From the NCBI RefSeq assembly GCF_932526225.1, contig NC_064036.1, positions 558,001 through 622,000 on the forward strand: DNA of 64,000 bases, in the 5' to 3' direction. The notes beneath the pieces are model-generated. The model was not told the DNA's origin, ran no database searches, and saw nothing but the letters and a program-made list of their open reading frames with translations. Positions 55,545 through 64,000 of this stretch are shown in pieces. Both the position numbers and the translations under genes were made by a program. Within the stretch, counting starts at the first letter, position 1; every line of letters starts with the position of its first letter. The DNA is from Nematostella vectensis (taxonomy: Eukaryota; Cnidaria; Anthozoa; Actiniaria; Edwardsiidae).

Positions 55545-55812
55545 TCTAGCGAACCACACAATGCAAAGATACCAGTATCGCTATCTACCGAACCACACAC
55601 TACAAAGATACCAGTATCACTATCTAGCGAACCACACAATACAAAGATACCAGTATCGCTATCTACCGAACCACATAATACAAAGATAACAGTATCGCTA
55701 TCTACCGAACCACACAATACAAAGATACCAGTATCACTATCTAGCGAACCACACAATACAAAGATACCAGTATCGCTATCTACCGAATCACACAATACAA
55801 AGATACCAGTAG
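55545..55812. repeat. 39-bp minisatellite, about seven units
   Basis: Units of CACACAATACAAAGATACCA plus GTATCGCTATCTACCGAAC, alternating CTACCG and CTAGCG forms. The 3-fold length makes open frames on both strands. Confidence 0.95.
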
Positions 55813-55934
55813 TCTCCAGCCGTACTTTACTGTCAGTCTCGAGTCCCCCTCCCCCCCCCCCCCCCCCTTCCCAAGAGGCACAAGCGCATTATTAGGAGGG
55901 GCCATGATAAGAAGGCTATTAGCCCTTTGTCTTT

Positions 55935-55975
55935 AAACGGCTACGCCACGCGCACAGCTCGCTGAGATGTACCGT
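55935..55975. repeat. Fragment of the host repeat family
   Basis: GGCTACGCCACGCGCACAGC followed by TCGCTGAGAT matches the start of the right part of the 3-kb repeat (about 10128-10150, 12228, 15228). Confidence 0.55.
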
Positions 55976-56638
55976 GGAAAATGTTGGGATCCTTTTTACT
56001 CTTGTGTATTTTGGGAATCGATGTGTTGCCATAGTAATGTCGTCATAATTGGAGCTATTGGTCCATTGTACTGCTATTGGTCTTCTTTTTTGCATGTGCA
56101 TATAAGGACTGGAATTACAATTATTAATCTCCAAATAGTCAACAAGTATGCTTCCTTATTTATTACTAATTCATGATTTCCAATTAACACAATGGTAGTC
56201 TACAAAAATTGAATCTTGAAAAAGAGAACGTACAAATACGTTTGATACAAAATTTGTTCTGATTCTATAAAAAAATATATCATTTCGATGCAAAAAGTAG
56301 TGATAAACAGCATCTTCCTTGATCGTAGGTATAAATTACAGTCTCTAGTCTACCTTCGAATCTTAGGGTGCATATTCCGCTATCATAGATTTCTTTGTTT
56401 ATAGATATCTCAATCGAGTCAATACGTTCAAATATATAAGGGAAATTTGCATCATATATGACACAGTACAGTCTGTACGTTCAAATATCTAAGGTGCATT
56501 TCATATACATGCCTTGGTTGAGTCTGTATCTTAGATACCTATGGTACACTTCCATATTATAAGATTCCGTATTTGAGTCTGTACGTAGGCTTATTGTTCC
56601 ATTATACATGCAATAGTTGCATCTGTACGTTTGAGTCT

Positions 56639-59600
56639 CTAAGGCGCGTTTCCATTATAGATGCCGTAGTTAAGTCTCTGAAGGTTCCAGTACGGAGGCA
56701 CATAAGCCATTCGCGGAGCCGGCTGGTACGGGTTTCTCTCGATCTCAAATTTCTTTGTCACCTCATGCCTTGGTACAGCGGTCCTCACGGTTTGCGCACG
56801 CGCGGTATAATCACCAGGCTGCATGAATGGCGGCCTTCTGTTAACATACTGACTACTAAAGTCAGTGCCTGTATTACCGTAGGAAGTGTAGTCCCCTGGC
56901 TGCATGGCGGGTGGTTGGGGTGCGATTTGAGAGCGCACGGCGTTCGGCTGACCCACAGCCTTCCCGACAGCTTTCCCCACGCCCATAATGGCGCTTTTCT
57001 GCATGACAGCAAGTTTGGAAAAGTCCTTGTGATGCGTGATTTTTCGGATGAGCGTGAGCATTCGTTTTAAGAAACCTGCGTCGCTGCTGTGAAGGATTTT
57101 GTTTTTAAGAACATCGAGGTTTATTGCGACGTTTGGTTTCTGTGAAGGATTTGGTGATTGGCTATTTTCCTGGGTAGCAGAATTCAGTGAAGCTGTTTGT
57201 TGACTGCTTGGGGTCTGCGGCTCGTTACTCACAGAAGAACCTGTAGTATCGGTCTGCTGGCTTGGGGTTTGATTAGGCTTATCCACTGTTTCAGAATTAG
57301 GAGCGAGGAATGCCTTTAATTTATCATCATCCTTATTACCGTCAATTTCTTGACCATTAGGACTAGACGGGCTTCCTTGATTAACAGAGTTAGCAGAACC
57401 AGCTTCATCCTTAGATGCCAAACCACTGTCAGGATTAGCGTAGTTCAAGCCACCTCCTTGTGAAGAGGCAGACCCTTGGTTTTCAAGGCTTATTGTAATT
57501 TGTTGGGTTGGAGTTTTCGCCTGAAGTATGCCCTCTGGTATGGTAGGAGTGTTTGTAGTAGCGGTGGGCGTGTTTGTAATGGTAGGAAACTTAGAAGCGG
57601 CGAGGTCAGCAGAGGGTGTGGTCACAGCTGGCGTGGGGCTTTGCGGTGGCTCCCGCATTAAAGGCACCCCGCTCTTAACTTCCCCTCTCACCTCCTGGCT
57701 TTCCTTAATAGCTGACGCTGCGCGCGACCCGTCCATAATCCTTGCGTTAGTGCCTTCATCATTCTCCTCGCTCTCGTTACCATCAATACCCTGAGTCTCC
57801 TGCCTCTCTTCAGATTTACTCTCATGATCATCCTTATCTATCTCGCTGTCCACATGGCCCGCCCGCCTTTGTCCGGACATCACAGTAACACGTCTGTCCG
57901 GATTTGCTGTCCTCGGGTCTTGTGCCGTCGCCAAGTGCCCATAATAATCGCTAAATGTTGGCCGCTTGGCTTGTACTGTTTGCGGTAAGTGTGCTCGGTA
58001 CATCTGATGACCAGCGGTTACAGGAACGCCGTAGACATGCGCATTCATTGCCGTCTTCTCTGTGTAATACCGTTGAGGATCAGGGCTTGTGTTGATCTTC
58101 TGTCTGTTCTGGAAATGAAAGCTTCCCATGTTGTAGTTGGGGTGCACCCGTGGCTGTCTTGCTCGGAAATAGGGCGTAGCGTAGGTGTTTGTTGTGTAGG
58201 ATAATGGTCCATTTGGCCCGTTTACCATTGCTTGTGTGCCAAACTTTCTGAAGAAACTGTTAATTCTTGTTGTGGACCTCTGCGCTCCATTCTGCTGACT
58301 AGGGCCTTGAGGCTCACGGTAGGCTGGAAGTAAATCAAACAGTCATAGTTTAACGCTGAAGTACCACTGTTATTGACTAACCATAGATGCGTTACAAAAT
58401 AAATGTTCTCGCCAGATAACAATGACATTGAAAATTTAGGCAATGACTTTACCAAGTGATTAGAATTTAAATGATAATAATCCTCTTACCTTGCGGGTAG
58501 CCTGATGGTTGCACCCGCTGGCTTGTCTGTTGAGGGTTGCTATAGTAACTAGGAAGGTCTTCTATTGTTGACTTTGCTATACCTTCAATATTTTGTAGCT
58601 TGCCTGAAAAATACGAATTGCAATTCGACAAAGCTTACTGAGCCAACCTTAACTTTTTCAAATTGTAAGATAATCTCTTTATGATAAGTAGACTTTTAAA
58701 GAACACTAGCTGTACGCAATGACGAACCGCTGAAACTCTTGCAGTTCGATAGGTAGGGAAAGTTGTTTCGTCTTTAATATAGGACTCTTCAGCAAGACAT
58801 TGCCGGGTTTCCTCAGCTAAACATCATCAGCGCAAGAAAACTGCAGGGCGACTTTCAGGCGCCTCACAGGATTAGCTGAGAGGGGTGCGCCCTGTGTGTA
58901 CGCGCCTGACTTCGACTAAAATGTGTTAGATCCACGTGGGATCTATACTGCGACAAGGCAAGTGTGATGCCATAGTTTGTGAGGGAGAATCCAATATTTG
59001 TTAGCCTTCTTCTGCCCTTCCACAATCGACTGACCCCTAAATGCAAGCTCTCACCCTTTCTGCCGCATCCTCGCATTCGTTCCAAGTACTCCCTCAGGCG
59101 TATATAGCCGTGGTGAAACTGGTGCTGAACGAGCCCGCAGTCTGTAACCTCGTTATCCAGTGGTGTATCCCCAACTCGAACTAACGCAAAACAAGAAAGA
59201 AAGACAATATTGTCTAATACAGTGACTGACAAAACTTAAATAATAAAATTCTACCCCTTTTGAAAAAGATCACGTAACGGTGTTGTCTTATTTTACTAAA
59301 GAAAAATAATTAAAATCATGTGGTATTTTTCAGCATTTCGAATTCATTGAGAGTTGGGTAGCAGGAAGGATGCAGCCGAGACAATTAACAATAACAATGA
59401 TTCTCATTGGTTCACACTCATCAATAGTATCCGATAAGCTGAATTCTAACGTTCTTATTTACAGGAAAATCTAAATCAACCCGTTATAACACAATCAACC
59501 TACTAACCCGGAATGATTTTTGTCTCATTCATGTTCTTTTCAATATATTTTTAGATTCAATCGCACTGTGTTTACGACTTTTTCGCGAATCTATCGTACT

Positions 59601-60222
59601 CTACCGTTTATTTTAAAATTCGTGTAAAATTTGTTGACAGTAATAAGAAGGCTTGTTTAATGATAAGCAACCAGTATTGATATTATAAACCTGCCCGTCT
59701 GTTTAGACGGGGAGAATTCTCGCGAGCGATCGATTTCTAGTAACCCCTCCTATTTTGCACCTTGCAGATTCGCGAATTGTCCTTATGAGAGAGAGCTTAT
59801 TATGGTTCCACAGTTCTCTAGCAAAGGAATATAAAATACTAAGCTAAAAGACTAGCACGTACTGTTAACAGAAGTAATTTCGTCAAGACAGCGTTAACAA
59901 AGACGCGTGAACACTGAGTTATCTATAACCTAACAACACGCCAAATAGCTCACAAGCAAAAGCTTGCATAGAAAATCCCGTCAAACAGATAGTTATCGGC
60001 CCTTGAAATGAACCTGTGATCAGACTTATCATTTCGTTTTAACCGTGAACTTGCGTGAGTTGAGGTGAGTTAAAAGACGACCGAGTTTTACTTACAGAAC
60101 TGGTTGTCATACATAGAATAATCAGAGCGTTTAACAGGTCCCTGCCAACCGGCAAGTGAATGTCCATCTGCAAAAACAAACACAATCCACAACGCCAACA
60201 CTGCGAGCGCCATTGAAGCCAT
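56639..60222 (-). CDS. Secreted low-complexity protein, four exons (683 aa)
   Basis: Exons: 60096-60222, 59055-59180, 58490-58603, 56639-58323. All phases agree and the total is exactly 684 codons with the stop. The first exon has a signal peptide (MASMALAVLALWIVFVFADG) and a Lys-Arg site (GPVKR). The second carries three cysteines and a histidine/arginine patch. The third is Gln/Ser/Tyr-rich. The long last exon is Gln/Ser/Thr/Asn/Pro-rich and disordered, with an acidic stretch, a basic helical segment (LRKITHHKDFSKLAVMQKSA), and twice the sequence QPGDYT in Pro/Tyr-rich context before a Tyr/Arg/Pro-rich end. It resembles the 27003-33725 gene in style but shares no obvious sequence. The family is unknown; a matrix or capsule structural protein is inference. 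Confidence 0.82.

Positions 60223-64000
<3,778 letters not shown>

Overview
The window is animal nuclear DNA. It has intron-split genes with GT/AG boundaries, multidomain extracellular proteins (sushi, HYR, GCC2-type cysteine repeats), an SLC22-type transporter, and very heavy micro- and minisatellite load. A cnidarian, probably an anthozoan such as a sea anemone, fits best. That assignment is inference from the type of Polinton element and the gene mix; nothing in the window proves it.

Layout. 1-722 is host repeat with a long GTTT microsatellite. 723-10092 is a visibly GC-rich, compact, bidirectionally coding island: a Maverick/Polinton-like virus element. It carries a retrovirus-type integrase, an A32-type packaging ATPase, a broken double-jelly-roll major capsid gene, a broken penton-like minor capsid gene and six further small or membrane-type structural genes. 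No DNA polymerase B and no capsid protease are visible. It sits inside a roughly 3-kb host repeat that recurs in tandem up to about 16505. 17105-23643 (minus) is an SLC22-type transporter in eight recognisable exons, with the exon for one mid-protein membrane segment apparently missing where minisatellites lie. 27003-33725 (minus) is a seven-exon gene for a secreted lysine-rich/glutamine-rich repeat protein. 34760-34883 is an isolated signal-peptide exon. 35917-45820 (minus) is a large secreted multidomain gene (thrombospondin-like, sushi, HYR, three GCC2-type repeats, C-terminal beta-sandwich) riddled with repeat arrays and several reading-frame breaks. 45845-49735 holds two abutting minisatellites. 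51158-51988 (minus) is an orphan ORF. 56639-60222 (minus) is a four-exon gene for a second secreted low-complexity protein. The rest is intergenic, with small repeats.

The most notable observations are the polymerase-less Polinton with palindromic control sequences in its gene gaps, and the way several tandem arrays in the 36-46 kb gene either copy or directly abut splice sites. The clearest case is a 53-bp minisatellite whose every unit contains the splice acceptor and first codons of the HYR exon. All exon boundaries were set by eye from splice signals and reading phase, and no database search was possible.
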